Counted from the stretch's first letter, positions 48,101-62,094 are shown. The stretch: 64,000 nucleotides of DNA from Brachypodius melanocephalos (GCA_013398615.1 VZSR01003798.1:8462258-8526257), one strand, 5' to 3'. The notes: generated by a model from the sequence alone, not told the origin. Numbers and translations: made by a program.

Positions 48101-51100
48101 GTGTTAGGACATACTTTGTGCCCAGCTGTCTGACATGGGCATTGCCAAGTTGAAATTTATAGAACAAGCTATTTTTTTTTTCACCAGTGCTACTATCCAT
48201 AGCTTGTCTTAAAATCTTCAAAGTTCTTTTCTTCCTTTCTGATGTTCAGAAGGTTTTTGGGGTTACATTTGATGGAGGTATCAGCGCACATAGCCCCAGC
48301 AGCCACCTTCCCACCACATCTGGGCACTCTTGCAGCCTCTCACCTTCAGTTCTGCTGCTGCTGTTGCAGGTAAGAGCCCTCCAGCAGGACCAGGCTCTCT
48401 GGGGTTGTTTCTGCTATTTGTTACATAGCATTGCTGCTGACACCTCCTTAGATGCCACCGCGTTTCTTTTTCAGTTTTTGGGGCCTGACAGCCCTTAGAG
48501 ATGCTTTCATTAAGGAAGGAGGGAAAAGACCTTGTGATACAATCCTTGCAATCAGAGGGCAAACCTGTCCCTTCCAGTGAGGCCCTATGGCAGCTCTTTG
48601 TAGCCTTCTGGCATTTGCCCTTTAATGAAATGTCTCCTTTTGTCTCTAGTAAGTCTGACAGCAATCAGCCAGCATGTATGTGAGGTCATGTTCCTGCTAT
48701 GAGGAAAGATTGCTGGTAGCTACTCAGATACACTTCTGAGCAGGCAATTTTCTTCAGTTTCTTAACTGCCTTTTTACAATGGAAGTGCAAACTGTTACTA
48801 ATAAACCTGATAGGTTTCTGGGTTTTGAGGAGATTTTTCCTTTTTGTTTGAAAAAGCTGATTAAGCTCATCACTGACTGAATATAAATGCTAATACATAG
48901 AGTGAACCAGCCAGGCAAATTGCACCTGGCTAATTTTACTTAATGAGAGTGTCTGATTCTGTTCAGTCACTTCCTCACTGAGTTCAGGTTCAGCTGCTAA
49001 AGCAGACCCAGGAGCTTTTTGTTAAATATTTTTAAAGATGATCAGCCTATAATGATGTTCTCAAAGTCTATGGCTTCTGTTTGCTCTGATTGCTGTGACA
49101 TATCAGCTAGAATAGTTTTTTTCCTTTATTTGATACCATGCTGAACAATATTTCTGGCAGAAGATAAATGCGAAAATAGAACATCTGAAAACATTAATTT
49201 GTAGCTGCTGTTAAATTGTGAGGATGTGAGGCAAGGCCTGTCTTTCAGTGGTCAAGTACCTGTGTGTGTAAAAGCAGAAAAGGTGTAAGATCTAATTAAA
49301 CACTACTTTCAGTAGTCTGAAAAGTATATAAATCCTAAATATACAAAAACAAGTAAAGTGACCCTGTCAGAGGAGGTGTTGATATAGATTTTATGTACTT
49401 AGAGACAAAAAGAATGTGTAATTCCAGAGCTTGCCATAAGCTGTTCTGCCAGCTTTATGGGGCCACCTCTGCAAATCTGAATTTGAAAGGGTTTTTTTGC
49501 ACTGGTCTTGCTGTAAGGTCGGCCTCTGCAGGAAAGCTGTAGAAAACCTTTTGTTTCTCAGCTGCATGTAATTCCTGCTCACTTCAGTGAACCAACTTGG
49601 TCTTTTTACCTGGAGAGGAATTTAGTGAAGTGCTCCAGGTTTTACACACTTGGACTTCCAAACTTAAATAAGCAAATCCTGTTAGCTCATTTTCAGGACT
49701 TAGCGATTTTCAGGCTGGGTTTTAGGCTTTGCCCTGTGATTATCCAATGTTACCTTGATCAGACCATCTGAAGAAACAGACCTTGTGTTAGTCATGGGTT
49801 TATGTAATAGGTTAACTCCTCAAATCAAAAAATAAAGGAAACAAAACATGATGGGAAGGCATGGAATAATTTTGTTGAAAGGTAATTTATTGGGCTAGGA
49901 GCAATTTTACTTGATTATGGGCTTTGCAGGCTTGTCCTGCGTGTCCTTCTAAACTCCACTGGGAAGGAAGATACACAGAATAGAGAGTGTGATAGACTCT
50001 TGATGTTTTATAGCACCTGCTCTGCAGTTTAGCACTCAAGTTAGAATGGGGGGAAAAAACTGTCAGTGTTTCAAAGACTGTAAATCTAATTATTTGCAAT
50101 ATAAGTTTCACAGTTATTTCTTACTGGCAATCTGTGAATCTAGGTGGTAAAAGGATATTACCTATGGTTCTCTTAGTGTGACTCCTGAGTCCTGCCAGTC
50201 TGAAATTCTTTTACAGGAAAGATTCGTCTTCTGAAGTGATAGGTTCATATGAGGGCCATTGATATAAAATATAAAAAGAGCATCTATTGACGTGTTTGTT
50301 GTTGACAGCTGTATGGGTTAAAATACAAATTCAGATGAAAAAATTGATCAACTGCTCATAAGTAGTTAATCTATTCTGCCTTCCCATCTTAGTTAGATAA
50401 ATTGATTCTATAAAGGCAGCTACATCTTGCCAATACTTTTTTTGTGTTGGTGGCTGAACTATTACCCCTCACAGCAAGGCAGAGCTAACACCTTGTAATT
50501 GCTGTGAGAGACTGGCACATCTCCTTGACACCAGGGTTGGCCAACTGCAGCTCCCAGGTCTTGTCTTATCTGCAGAGCCTTGTCCAAAGTGTTGTGAGAT
50601 CTCCCACAGGTTCACCTGACACTGAATTGGCAGCCCTGGGAGCTCAGCCTCCAGCCTTTTGCACCAGGAGGAGCTGCTGCCAGAAATGCTCAGTCAGGTT
50701 GGTGGATATGGTGAGCTAGCTCTGCAGGGAAAGAGAACTCTGGGCTGTATTAAAAAATGTTTCAAAATATGAGACCTGCTCTTCTGTGTCAGAAAAGAAA
50801 GTATTAAGATGCTAATTAAAGATAAATTTTAACTTGGAAAAATCATGTCCATCATTTGCACCTTTCATCTCTGAATTTCAGACCTAGCCCTTCTGCTGCA
50901 TGGATTGTCACTGCTGGAAAAAGTGCAAATACCAAAAGAGGATGACACTTCATTGTTTAAATGAAATCACTTGAGAATGGTTAAATCAGGTTTTCTGATT
51001 AACTGACTCACTTCATAGTGTAGTTCATGAGAGAGTGAGTCAAACACTTATTTTCCTTTGCTCTGATGTCTGTGAACAGTGTCGAGCAGAAGAGACACCC

Positions 51101-51165
51101 GTCTGTCTTCCAGATTATGTGCTTTCTCCACAGAGGAGCCTTTGGTCTACCGATACATGCTTGTT

Positions 51166-51210
51166 CAGTTTTAGAGGATAAATACAGCCCACAGTTTTAG
51201 AGGATAAATA
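51166..51210 (+). repeat. Duplicated 19-mer, period 26
   Basis: CAGTTTTAGAGGATAAATA occurs at 51166-51184 and again exactly at 51192-51210. A recent short local duplication. Confidence 0.85.
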
Positions 51211-53146
51211 AATCTGTGACTTCTTAGTTGCAGCAAAAAAGTGTGGCTGGAGGCAGGTTTGGCAGCAGAGAATGAGCTATCAAGGCTGTCACAAATGTTG
51301 GATTGGCAGCTGAGGAGATAATTATATTTAAGGGTTTTAGAGAAGAACTAGTCCTAAACAGTAAGGTTTGAGCCAATTGTAGAGACTAGGACTGCTGATT
51401 ATCCTATATGTCTTATTTGTCCATTTTCATGAAGGAAAGAATCTTTTCAAAAGAAAAATACCAGACTACTAAAGTAAGAAAAGAAGAACATATAAACAAG
51501 GTATAGCAACCTCTGTGTTTTCCCCTTTTCTTCAGTCTTTCCTGTTTATAATAACCTACATATTCTCATTCTGGATTAGGTGGGGGTTCTTGGAGATGCA
51601 CATTCCTCTGTTCCTTTGGTAAAGCTCAAAATCTCTTGTTGCCCCTGTAGTACAGATAATAATATGAGCATAATCAAGGTTGTATTTGTTTTGTGATTAT
51701 TCTGAACACTGGAGAATAACAGTAATTATAATACCATTAAATAGTAATGGAAAAAGATTTAAGAGTGGATCATGAGACTCCTGGAAGGAGATGAAAATCT
51801 CACTCAGTTTTCTTCTGCACTCCATGGTGTTCTTCTCTTTTGTGGCAAAAAGAGGAACCTAAAATGATTTTTCTACCATTTCTGGAATGGTAGAGGTTGA
51901 GTGCCATGTAAGAGACAAGATTGTGTGGGAAAAACTTAACAGAAATTAATTCAGTTTCAATAATTAGTTTCCTGTAAATTGAGCAGTGCTCAAAGACAGG
52001 AATATAAGTGCGAAGAAAACAATTCTTCCATATACTTCTATACCATATACCTTCTATACCTCTCACCATGCAATCTGGTTGCCTTATAAATCTATGCAGC
52101 TGGTGTTTTCTTGGAGTGTGTGGATGTGAAAGCAGTATGTGATATGGCTCTATGACCCAGATCTTCGCTCTTTGAAATAATACTCATTCCCTACGCCATG
52201 ATTTGTACAAGGCAGTGTAAGGTGGTATTTGTCTCCAGTCTTCTTTCATAATGTGTTCACGGTGTACAGCTCCTGTCACATGCTTGAAACTTTGTGTAAT
52301 TCAAGGAATAAGGACACTGTCCATCTGGAAGCCAGGTAATAGAATTTTTTGATAACTCATGGTGGCAGGATCCCTCAGGGTCAGAGGTGTCTGTGTAGTT
52401 TCTGTGCTTTGCATGCAGGATAGACCAGCTCCAAGGAGCCTTGAAGCAGCTGTGAGTCCATTGCCTTGCCCTTGCTTTGGGCTGGGTATGTTTCAGGAAA
52501 AAACAGATTTCTTTAGTGCAGTTGGGTCTGTCTCCTTTGTCGTGTGTGAGCCACAATGTGTACATTGAGCCCTGATTATACGGTGTCTCTGTGGCTGATG
52601 CAGTGTTGACAGTGTTCATTTGTGAGGGAGAGATGATATACATGACCCTGGTTAATGATCCTCTAACACTGCGGTTCCAGTCCAAACTGGAACACAGCAT
52701 CCAAGGAGGAGGACAGGCTATGCATGATAAATCCCTCTCCCACTGCACAGTCAGGGTAGGCTCACTCACAAATGTGAAAAATGGAACCTCATTTTCCTTG
52801 AGCTTTACAATTTCTTATTAATACCTTTCACAGAGGAAATAATGTTGTTTGTCAAAATCATTATTATTTAAAGCCATATAAATTTGAAAGCTCTTCGAAA
52901 GTTAAAAATGTGAATTAAAATACCCATTTTATTTGTTTCTTCAGTATACACTCTTTGGTGTATTCCTGTATTTCCTTCTATGTATAGTGAAGTTTTCTGA
53001 CAAAGAGTCAATGAAGAAGATTTATAAACTGAGATTAGCGTAATCACATTTTGGTCTGTATCAGTATTCAGGATGTATTGCTTACCTAATCTGAAGTGAT
53101 GTGTTAATTTGACTTGGAAATGGAGTAAGATGTGGACACAGATTTA

Positions 53147-53208
53147 CACTGATCTGCAGTTATGATTTAATTTAATGAATTAAATAAAATCATAACTACA
53201 GATCAGTG
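53147..53208. repeat. 62-bp near-perfect palindrome
   Basis: Two 31-base arms (53147-53177 and 53178-53208) are reverse complements at 28 of 31 positions with no spacer. The outer ten bases CACTGATCTG and the inner AGTTATGAT block pair perfectly. The centre is AT-rich. It resembles a very short foldback or MITE remnant, but no target-site duplication was identified. Confidence 0.85.
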
Positions 53209-55101
53209 ATTCTGCTATAGTGTTTTTCTAGTTAAAACAGAAGGCCCTGCTGTTACTGCATGGGAATCTGCAGTTTGGCAGCTGCTGTTCCCAAACCGTG
53301 CCGGGCCCAGCTCTGCCTGCGGGCTGGCACTGTCACAGCCACCCCAGCATGGCACTGCCCCACCCCGCTTGTGATGCAGATGTTACACACACGAGATCCT
53401 TTATGCCTTATAACATTTGTTTAGGCTCTCAGCATGCTGCAGTGGACTGACTGCTCCTATATATTTATATCTGTTATGCTCATAGGAAAAAAAATGGGTT
53501 TATTTAGCAGTTTAATCCATAGGAATTCAAATAAATTCTGCTCTTTGGACCCTTTTCTTGTTTTCAAGTCTGTAATGTTCTCCACCCTGTCTGTATTAAC
53601 GCAGGTAACTCCCAGTGAGGTGTCAGTGATTTTTATTACCTACAGTAATTTTCTTTGTTTAATAACCTCCTCTCAGCTTTTGAAACAGAGGCACTCTTGT
53701 GTAATTTACTGAGATTGTCCTATTAAATTCCACTTGTCTCTTACGAGCAATGGTAGGGGTCCTCCATAGAGGTGTTGGTAGGTGCTGTAAGGATCCTGAA
53801 CTCAGCTGGGATCTCTGAATAAGCTGCTTTTATCCCAAGTGGTGCAGACAAAAATACTACAAAGTCACTGCCACACACTGTTCCACAATGAAGCTGTCCC
53901 AAAATAACCAATGCATAGCTGATGATAAACAGTGTAGTGGGTGAAGAGCTCTCAGGCTTAAGCTATTGTTGAGAGAAGGAATTGGCAATGAGCTCCAGGG
54001 GCTCAAAGAACAGCTTTCAGAGGGAATCCTGAAAGTTTCTATACTAGCAGCAGAAAATGTGAAGGATCTGAGAAGATTTTCTGAGCCGTGTCTTGGTTGG
54101 CATGGTTAGGGACAGGTTTCCACCTTTTCAAACGTAGTATGGAGGGTGTGATCGAAAGAGACAGAAGCTGTCCGTCAGCCCACGTTCCTGGCATTGCTGT
54201 GTGCATTACATGCAGCAAAAGTGGAGTTCAGCCAGAGAGCAGCTGAGTGTGTGGACAGCTTTGCATCCAAAGTCACGACAGGACCTGCTGGGATGTCTAG
54301 GATCCTCCCCCAGACCATTAATGAGAAATAGATGCCATATGGAGGAATTCTTTTGCCAACGGTCTGTGATGCCATCTTTGTCTTCCAGTTCTCATCAATT
54401 ACAGATGACTTTTAAATAAATTTTTATTTTACCTTCAGTTATATGATTTCATCTCAGCTACTAAGGACACTGACCTTTCAGTAGACTCTTCCAGAATTAA
54501 ACTTTATTTCTGATAGGAGACTTTTGTTGCAATGGCTGATCTATCACTCTTTTCATTCACCAGTACATCCCCTCTTCCATCATAGTTGACTCATCCATTC
54601 CTCCCCTCACCACTGTATTTTATTTTCTTTTCCTGTAGGTGCAAAGAAAAACTTTACCTTTTATGTTTTTTGAAACTCAGATGTTTAACTATGTAATTTT
54701 AGTTGTTTGCATTAACATTTTTGCATCCATTGGGTTTTTTAAGAAAAAGCAAGCTCTTTTAAGAGCTACTTTTAAGGCTGGAATTTTGCTCACCCTTGCT
54801 GTGACTGTATTGTGTGTGTGAGAATGCTTGTAAAATCGATTAAATATACATGAATAGCACATTCAATACAGTAACTGTCACAAGTTTTATTGATGTGAAA
54901 TCTAATTTGAGTTTGTTTTTAATTCACCTCTATATAATTCAGTGTTTAATGTCAAGTTGGACTACCCACACCTCTTAGCTATGATGAGGCTGTCTTTATG
55001 CTATTTAAATTTTTAAGGCCTTTTCTATTACTCACAGGATTAGAATCACATAGTGTTTACTGCAGGTCTAGCTTTGAGAGCTTCCTAGGCTGCAGAATCC
55101 C

Positions 55102-55118
55102 ATATATATATATATATA
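55102..55118. repeat. AT dinucleotide microsatellite
   Basis: Uninterrupted alternating A and T for 17 bases. Confidence 0.85.
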
Positions 55119-58100
55119 ACTATGAAATGACATAAAGACACTGTTTAAAACAAGTCACTGCCTTCATAGTATCTCTCGGTTTAGTTAAATATTTTAAAAT
55201 CAACAAACAAATTAATTTGTTCACCAGAATGCTTCTAATACATTGTGTTGCAACATAGTGACCCCAGCTGAGATTTATACACCATACCTATGCTTTATAT
55301 GGAGTAGCTGCTGCCTGGTAGCTTTTGTAGCCAAAATGCAGAGCACAGAAGAGCAAAACAGGGCAGAGAACCACAGTTTTACAGATGGAAGCTGAGACAC
55401 AAAAGCATTAAATATGATTTGTAGTTGACTATATAACACACATGTCTAGTTCTATTTTTGAAAACATCCTTTTCACTTTCTTTTTAGTTCTGGAAGAATG
55501 ACTAGAACTGTGGCAAAATTGTCTTTTTAGAATTTTAAAGTAGCTTTAAGAGTTCTTGTCTTCAGAAGTGCTCAGAATATGAGAAGCTAGTAGAACAGCT
55601 ATATCTGAAATAAGTGGCCTGGTGCCAGGAAGTCACAGGGATAGGAAGGCAAGAGTTAAAACAGTATAAGATTTAAAAAAACATTTTTAGGTCAGTGGTA
55701 AGAATATGTCTAGTGCAGGTGTGGAGAGAAGTAAGATTAGGCTTAGCTTTTATTATCTAACACTAAATCCATTTTGTCTCTAAAAACTAAAATCCTACGG
55801 GGTGGGGTCTAAAGAGCTTCTTCAATTGGATTTACCCAGAGTGCAGGATATGTAATAAACAGTGATTTGTTTATTGTCCCTTGGATCTGTCCACCTTGCT
55901 TAAGGACTTAAGCCATGCCAGTGTAATGAGCCAGCTGCTTAATTGCTTCCAGATTCTGCATTCTGCCAGCTTGTTCTATGACAGGGAGATCCCTGGAGTC
56001 TGTCAAGGAAAGAATTTGTTTTGTTGTTGGGTTTTGGTGGTTTTTTGGGTTTTGTTTCTCCCCTTTCCAGGCTGTGATGTGGCCATAAGGTCACTTGATG
56101 ACCAGCAGACAAATCTCAACGCTTATTCTCCTTTGCAGGATACATGGGGAAACAGCCATGAAAGAATCCTTTAGCTCAGCCGTGCTCCTTGCCTTCATTG
56201 CCAGCCCTGTAACAACACCTCTCCACTCCCATTTTCTCTTAGAACATAAAAAAAATAAATTACTCCTGATGGAAGCATGCTCTGAGCTGCAAGCCTGGAG
56301 AAATAGGATTTGCCCATGTTGGCAATTTAAGGTAAAGCTCCTTTCCATTCTTAGAGGAGTTTAGCTGAGGTTTAGAGGAGCATATGTGTACCCCAGGCTT
56401 GGTGTTCCCTCAGCTCACTTCAGAGCTTGTGTTTCAAGTGTATGGCTTGTAAATGAGTAATATGAGCTTGATCTGAGGAGAATGTGTGTCCCCATAGAGC
56501 TCTTGCACTAAACTGATGTAAACTCCAGAGGTTTTGTATGCTGTATTTAACTGCTCATACCATTAAAACCACTGAAGCAGTATTCTTAAATGTACTTTGG
56601 TTTAGGTCTCAGTGGTCTTCATAAATCAAGATGACATGATGACTGAAAAACAGGCCTTTGCTGTGGAAAATATAATTTTCTTGTTACGTAAAAATAATAT
56701 GTAATCATTTGGGGCTGGTTGCTTTTGCAATTATTACTGTAATTTTGTTTTTCTTGAGTACATTTTCAATAGTAAAATGTATCATTTCAAGGATTTCTTC
56801 AGAAACAAGCTTCAGGCATGACTTTGGATAAAAGGCATCCACTTTCTGATCATGCTAAACCTGGCCAAAAGCTTTGTGAAATGTCTTACAATATAGTGGG
56901 GCTTTTAACTTTTACCTCAGCAGTACTGATTGCAATCTTAAGTATTTAATTTATGTGGATCTATAAATACCATACTGCCTTTCACACAGAACAAAAGCAA
57001 GAAAAAGCTTAGTGTCTTGCTCATTCTTTTAACATGTAACATGTTTCCGTTTGAAGATTCTGCTTGAATTCTTGAAGATTGTTTATTTCATGGATGAGAT
57101 TGAGCATTAATTATTTTTGTAGTTCTATAACAAATAACTAAGTTATTTTCATGACTTTAACTCATTTCTGGAATAGATAAGGTTTTTTCTTCAAATAGTG
57201 AGCAGAAGCAGTTTTGAACCTTGTTATTGAGAAACCTTTTATTAGTGAAGCAAAGTTTGAATTATACAGTATACAACAAAACTCCCCAAAATAAAAAGAG
57301 ATCCCATACTTGGGGGAAGAGGCCAGCTGCTGAACTATGATTTGATTTTAAAAGGGCATCTCTGTGTTAGGATAAACAGAACATTCATTTGTTTTCATGC
57401 TAGTCACAGATAACACAGAAGTTAGACACTGAGGATGGTAATATTATTTCTTCTGTTGTGTGTTTATTAGACTTGGAGTAAAATGTAGGCATCAGCAACG
57501 TCCACCATCTCTTGTAATAAATGTGCATTTTAACAGAGCAGGATACTTAGTCAGGGGTGAGCTGTACAGAAATAACATTTTGGCATCGCTGTTTCGCACA
57601 AGCAAATGAGGACTGACAACCACTAAGTGCAGTCCAGGCTTTCTGAAGAAAAATGTAGGCCATGGTAAACACAAAAATACATTCCAGCCTGCAGGGCTTA
57701 ATCGAAAAATAAGCCTCTTGAGAGGCAAGATCACTCTGCAGCACCACAGCACGATTGCCACTGACTCTCCTGGCAGTGCTGGAGCCACTGGACTCAATTT
57801 TGATCTCTAGATTTACCTCTGTGTGTCTCGAATCAGGCTGCATTTTCCCTAGGTGCTTTCAGGAAAACCTTATCTGCCCTATAATCTTGCTTAGCTTCTG
57901 GGCATTAGAGTATCAGTGCTGTGCATAATTCAAGCAGGGTTATGTAGCTCTCTTCTAACATTCAGGAACAAGGGGACAGATCATAGCAATTTTTCCTGAT
58001 TGGAAAATGAAAGGCAAAGGAGATACAGTTTTGCCAAATTGTTCCCAAGGTGGTCAGCACCTGCAGTGGGGAGCAGTCCTGTTTTCCCTTCCTTCTTGCT

Positions 58101-59689
58101 TGATGTTCATACTCCTCTTATTTGAGCATTAGAGAAGGTGGGACAGCACAGTTGGACCAGCCAGAGAAATTCCCTGGTGTTGTGTAATTCAGAGATTTTT
58201 GTTTTACCTTAGGAATAGGGGTGGTGGCAGATAAAACCTCTTTAATTTGACACAAAAAGCTTTTCCCTTCCAACATCTCAGTATGAAGCAAATGTGGACA
58301 TATTCCTTGGTTAAGCAGACTGTTTAATAGCAAATTAATAGTATGAGTTTAAATATATTCAAATTCATAACTGCTACAATATATTAAAATATATGTAAAT
58401 AGTAGGTTAAATATCTTCTGTGTTCCAGGAGTTAAATGTTGATTATATTTATATCATAAATAACATTTGTCTACCCGGTCTGAAATCTCTACTAGAGAGC
58501 TCCTTAAAAGTAATTCAGCTTCTAACCAACCTTTCAAAGCACATCTGCACATTTCTGTTCCCAGCTGCACAGACAGAATGAAATAGAGGTTGAATAGCAC
58601 TGAAAACTTGTAAAACTGGATCTCACAAATCAGAGTGAGATTTTTTTTTTTTACTGTGCACCTCTTTTTGCATTCAAGTTTCTAGGGGCTTAGCTGTGAT
58701 TTGAAAGCCTTTAGCATTTTTTAAAATGCTAGTTATGAAATTGTACAAAAGCTATTGATTTTTCTTAATTATTTGCCACAGTACCTGTAATTTAGCATGA
58801 TTAATCTTCAGTATCAATTAACAATCCATGCAAAATCGCTGTATGTGTCCAGGAATGGATTCAGAAGTGCTGCAAAGCCCTGTTCAGAACTTTGCATTCA
58901 CACCCTTGGTAACATGGCAGTCATTTTTTAATACATAACACTTACCTTTGTTTTATTCATGATAATAATGATGTCTGAGCAAATGTCAGATGGAAGAGAT
59001 CTCCTAAAGTCAGAATCCGGACACTGAATTCTAATGTTTACCCTGCAATCTCCAGCATAGTTAAAGCAAATAATTTCTGTAGTGTTTGAATTTGCAAGTA
59101 TTAAAGTTACCCAGCTTCAGTTTTATCAGCTGTAACACACTGTAATGCACAAAATGTTATTACAGGCAATACTCAACTGGTTTTATTTAGCTTGACAGAG
59201 ATAGTAAACTGGACTTTATCATAAATACAATTAATCTAAGTGGAAAAATAGGTAATACATTTCGAATTTTATTTATCTTTCTGTCTGGTGCATGCATTTA
59301 GCAATGTATTCCTCTCCACCTGCCTCCCCAAATTCAACTCTTGCCATAATTGTTCCAAGGAAAAGTTCTGTAAATAATACAAACTCTTAAAGTTGAATTG
59401 AGAGCTCTGCTGGTACGGCATATGGGAATCATGAATATGAAACACAAACTTGGAAGCTGCACTGGCCTGTCTCTCTCCTGATCTCAATCAAGAAACTCAG
59501 AATAAGAGACCATGAAATGTGTGATTCTAATCCATAATTTCATAATCCATAATTTCCTAGACCATCCTGATCTATCTGCTTCAATGCTGAAGATCGGATT
59601 TGCCATTTTCTGGAATACACCACCACCTGGCATGTTTTTGGCAGGCTTTGCTTAACAGCCAGCAAAGTGGGATTCATGATGTTGTCATG

Positions 59690-60068
59690 AAGACAGGGAG
59701 AGAGCTGGGAAAGAATTTGGGGAGACCTTAGAGCACCTTCCTTAGAAGAGGTGCTCTTCTCTTCCTAGGAGACCTCAGAGTACTGAAGAGGGACTTTAAC
59801 AAAGACATGTAGTGACAGGACAAGGGGAAATGGCTTCAAACTGAAAGAGGGCAGCTTCAGATGATATTGGGAAGAAATTCTTTCCTGCAAGGGTGGTGAG
59901 ATACCGGCACACATTGCCCACAGAAACTGTGGATGCTCCATCACTGGAAGTGTTCAAGGCCAGGTTGGATGGGACTTTGAGCAACCTTTGACTGGAACAT
60001 ATGGCAGGGGTTGGAACTAGGTGATCTTTAAGGTCCCTTCCCACCCAAAGCCTTCTAGGACTCTCTTC
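59690..60068 (+). mobile_element. CR1 LINE, 5'-truncated 3' end, avian type
   Basis: Recognised from the avian CR1 3' consensus: GTGACAGGACAAGGGGAAAT, GAAGAAATTCTTTCCTGC, GTGGATGCTCCATCACTGGA, GTGTTCAAGGCCAGGTTGGA and GTTGGAACTAGGTGATCTTT with AAGGTCCCTTCCCACCC. It is in plus orientation. The terminal ATTCTATG octamer repeat is decayed (CCTTCTAGGACTCT). The copy is a typical 3' fragment, moderately diverged and not mobile. This is the clearest evidence for a bird genome. The 5' border is approximate. Confidence 0.92.
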
Positions 60069-61900
60069 CCTAGCTGAAATAGAATAATGAAATAGTTATT
60101 GAGCTTGAGGAAAGGCAACACATGAAACAGATCTATTCTTTCTGCTGGGTTTCATCTCAACCTGAGATGCTACTCCAGATGGTTTGGAAAAAGAACATCC
60201 TGGCACAGCCTGACTTCCGTGGCATAGCTGGCAGTGTCAGCTCTGTGCAGGAAGAGATGCACTCCCTTCTTGGAAGGGGAGTCTGGGGTATTTGGCACTT
60301 TGCACATGCTTCTGAATTAAATGGGAATTTCACCAAGGGTACAGACTTGCAGGTCCTCCACAGAGCAGATGTAAGAACCTTGCATGATCTTGCATCTCCC
60401 TTTGTAAAGGCTCCACTGTATTAATGAGGAGTGCATTTCATCCAGTAGAACTCCTTAGCGGAAAAACAAACCTCTTGTGAAAAGATTTCTAACTGAATTT
60501 AAGGCAAATACTTCAGGGAGTAGGATATTAAAACCTGTACCAGAGCCAACAGTATTATATGAAAAGCAGAAAACAAGTACTTAGCAGGTAGGTGAAGACA
60601 CTTGTGTATCACAGCCTATGTAAAAGCTACATACAGTGACTGATTCTATGTAAACACATCCTTTAGCTTTTAAAAGCATCTGATGAACTGGGAGACTCTG
60701 CTTTTGACTTCTGTACTTTGTCTTCAAATCAAGATGCACTAATTTGTGCTCCTTATCACATAATGCCATGACTTTTACAGCAGTCAGCAGGGATGAGGCC
60801 CTGTTTCTGCACAGCGAGCTGAAGAAAATGTCAAGTACAAAGACACGCACTGCTCCCTTGATACAAATTAGCTGATCACGTAAATGGGGAAACAGCGAAC
60901 TCTGACCCTATTAGAGCAGAATGTGCATAGTGGATTAACACTCCAGACTTCTAATTAATCACAATGTGTCTCATCCTTCTGATTGCAGCTGAGTAGGCCA
61001 TTCTTCCAACTTAAGCCCATAGCTGTCCAGTATTAGCACTTATCTGTCAGTCTAGCTCCCTGTCCAGCTGTTGGCTGAGGAGACAATGTTGCAGTCCTGA
61101 AAGTCTCAAAAGTACCTTTCAGAAATACTCAGAAACATCCTTACATGTGAACTATACTTTTATTGTGTGAATGCTTAAAAAACCCCATAAATCTTAAATT
61201 CTAAGAACTGAGTAACACTCTGCACTGTTTATGCTATTTTCCCATACAGAAAAAAGTACAGACCAGTACTGATCATAGTTCTTTCTTTATATAACATGCA
61301 CACAGTATTTCAAACAAACTACAATAGCATCGAAGTTTTACAGCTTCACTGAAACGGAAATTCCAAAATTTATTAAGCAAACACCAAATTTATTTGAAGA
61401 TGACACAGATTAATCTAAGTTTGATATTACTTCTCAGGTAAAATTTAGATATCACCGAACTCCTACAAGAAGATACATGTTTAACTACTTCTTTTAAAAT
61501 CCAACTTTTAGACCATGTTTTAAGAGGAACACTGCAAATACATTGAAGCCATTGAGTCAACAGAAGCTATGCAGACCCCATAAAATATTTCAGTAATAGG
61601 ATCTCTCTTCTCAGTTTTAAGGCATCTGAAATTCAAACCAAACTGAGCTGCTCACTGTCAAAAGCCAAACTAGGACATTCTCTCCACAGAAAGACACAGT
61701 ATATTCTTTTCAAAAAGAGCTATCTTAAGGCGATGTGCCACTGCTACAGGCTGCATACAAACCACAGCTATCCTATCCTCCCTCACCTGTTTTGGTTTCT
61801 AAAATCTAACACAGAAATCTCAGTGTTGGAAGAAAAAATGTGCACAATACATATTCAGACAAAAGGAGGAGATAAAATTTTAATCTAAAATCTACAGACT
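60069..61900. other. Spacer and possible RAMAC 3' UTR, no coding sequence seen
   Basis: No exon recognised. Minus-strand AATAAA motifs occur at 61159-61164, 61369-61374 and 61389-61394, so distal poly(A) sites of RAMAC may reach into the right part of this stretch. Confidence 0.4.
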
Positions 61901-61925
61901 CTAAACAAACTCCATATAATATGCT

Positions 61926-61931
61926 TTTATT
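61926..61931 (-). terminator. RAMAC: Proximal poly(A) signal candidate of RAMAC
   Basis: Minus-strand AATAAA, 164 bases past the RAMAC stop. It is the first canonical signal; three more lie further left, so alternative 3' ends are likely. Confidence 0.45.
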
Positions 61932-62094
61932 ATTCATAAAAGGAGTTCCCTTTTCCATTTCACACTACAGAGAAACAGCACTGGACTGTAACACTGATTC
62001 TTCAGTTGTCTATAAAACGGTGGAAAAAATAAGAAAACTAAAAGCTAACTGAATTTGTTACATAGCATCACTGGACTTTCAACCTACAAGAGTA

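Larger units (their letters stand above)
45160..59689. other. Intergenic spacer C15orf40-RAMAC, no gene recognised
   Basis: About 14.5 kb of AT-rich sequence between two tail-to-tail genes. No conserved protein segment was recognised on either strand. The longest frame, 170 codons at 52257-52769 minus, starts with GTG and matches no family I know. Visible structure: a duplicated 19-mer at 51166, a 62-bp palindrome at 53147, an AT microsatellite at 55102 and scattered T or A runs (47237-47250, 58641-58652). Confidence 0.5.

Noticed and set aside
52257..52769. 170-codon minus-strand open frame
   Set aside because: It opens with GTG, not ATG, and resembles no family I know. A rough estimate from stop-codon frequency gives about one such frame by chance in 64 kb over six frames. 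Retroviral origin was considered, but no supporting motif or LTR was seen.
54175..54419. Overlapping 66- and 72-codon frames on opposite strands
   Set aside because: Short, with no conserved motif or splice-linked neighbour; within chance expectation.
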